The notes beneath the pieces are model-generated. The model did not search any database. It had not been told where the DNA came from and saw only the letters and a list, made by a program, of their open reading frames with translations. Made by a program: the position numbers and the translations under genes. A stretch of 42,072 nt of DNA from Rhodospirillaceae bacterium (GTDB lineage Bacteria > Pseudomonadota > Alphaproteobacteria > TMED109). Below are positions 41,861-42,072 of the stretch, one piece after another (the stretch's first letter is position 1; each line of letters starts with the position of its first letter). The stretch spans positions 1 through 42,072 of the forward strand of contig CACMQH010000007.1 in NCBI GenBank assembly GCA_902615805.1, read 5' to 3'.

Positions 41861-42072
41861 CTATTTACGGTTTTTTAATTTTTTTTCTAAGGTCTTTATT
41901 TTTTTTTCTAAAATTGCGTTTTGTTCTCTAGCCTTTATTATCATAGATTTTATTTCTTCAAACTCTTCCCTATTTACTAGGTCTAAATTCTTCAAATTTG
42001 CCTCTACCTTTGACTTAATAATTTGTTTAGAATGATTTCTTACTCCCTCTAAACTACTAAATACCCCACTAG
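41861..42072 (-). CDS. ubiK: Ubiquinone biosynthesis accessory factor UbiK (BMFP domain), partial
   Basis: The minus-strand reading frame ending at 41861 runs off the right edge, so the start is missing. It contains about 70 codons. The visible sequence has SKVEANLKNLDLVNREEFEE, then MIIKAREQNAILEKKIKTLE and a lysine-rich end (KKLKNRK). This is the C-terminal BMFP coiled coil of UbiK/YqiC (the NREEFE...REQN pattern), the membrane-associated accessory factor of the ubiquinone-synthesis complex. The neighbouring ybjN–proC order agrees. There are 61 bp between it and the ybjN start. Confidence 0.85.
   Translation of the reverse strand, partial: SGVFSSLEGVRNHSKQIIKSKVEANLKNLDLVNREEFEEIKSMIIKAREQNAILEKKIKTLEKKLKNRK

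Noticed and set aside
1-42072. CRISPR arrays, insertion sequences, prophage or attachment sites
   Set aside because: I saw no regularly spaced repeats, transposase or integrase genes, or terminal inverted repeats. Gene content and composition are uniform throughout.

Overview
This is about 42 kb of very AT-rich (by eye roughly 70% A+T) bacterial chromosome from a gene-dense, streamlined genome. The gene order rpoD–dnaG–GatB/YqeY-like facing carA–carB–greA, the run folB–uvrC–pgsA–moaD–moaE, the proC–ybjN–ubiK block, the DUF1244 gene after rpmJ, the single-polypeptide indolepyruvate:ferredoxin oxidoreductase and the photolyase-like FAD-domain protein together point to an Alphaproteobacterium. 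Base composition and compaction (overlapping stops, intergenic gaps of 0–90 bp) suggest a free-living marine streamlined lineage of SAR11 / HIMB59 / AEGEAN-169 type. The exact clade is inference. I see no mobile elements, CRISPR arrays, rRNA or phage genes.

Layout. 1–2880: a partial photolyase-like FAD-domain gene (runs off the left edge), a small c-type cytochrome and an FMN 2-hydroxyacid dehydrogenase. 2949–5575: an overlapping three-gene unit of bactofilin, APH-fold small-molecule kinase and a divergent enolase paralogue, facing a VOC protein. 6063–7453: rpmJ with a near-consensus promoter, DUF1244, and a nucleotide-sugar epimerase. 7522–12480: a giant fused indolepyruvate oxidoreductase, a UbiB-like kinase and a 52-residue membrane protein. 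12484–15194: a sodium:solute symporter, a tiny membrane ORF and a membrane-anchored TPR protein. 15273–19636: tRNA(CAU), rpoD, dnaG and GatB/YqeY (information-processing macro-operon). 19728–26523: carAB, greA, an ELM1-family protein and trxB. 26512–28231: msrP and an M48 lipoprotein protease, divergent across 16 bp. 28240–32719: two head-to-head aspartate-type aminotransferases, then uvrB. 32722–36935: pteridine-reductase-like SDR, folB, uvrC, pgsA, moaD, moaE. 36932–39888: branched-chain aminotransferase and an OmpR/EnvZ-like two-component system. 39905–42072: a TetR/COQ9-like protein, proC, ybjN and partial ubiK.

Themes. (1) The kinase plus enolase-paralogue pair is the best candidate for an undescribed pathway. 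The enolase paralogue keeps the metal ligands and the acid/base residues but has replaced two active-site residues, and it overlaps the kinase gene. (2) Translation initiation appears to have two modes. Many first genes of transcription units have a TATAAT-like box ending 5–7 nt before the start codon, as expected of leaderless mRNAs. Other genes have textbook AGGAGG/GGAGG sites that pick out non-ATG starts (ATT for an aminotransferase, TTG for the branched-chain aminotransferase, GTG for moaE). In moaD–moaE the C-terminal Gly-Gly codons themselves form the ribosome-binding site of the next gene. (3) DNA repair (uvrB, uvrC, photolyase-like), periplasmic and membrane quality control (MsrP, M48 protease, bactofilin) and amino-acid metabolism (three aminotransferases, indolepyruvate oxidoreductase, proC, carAB) dominate the content.
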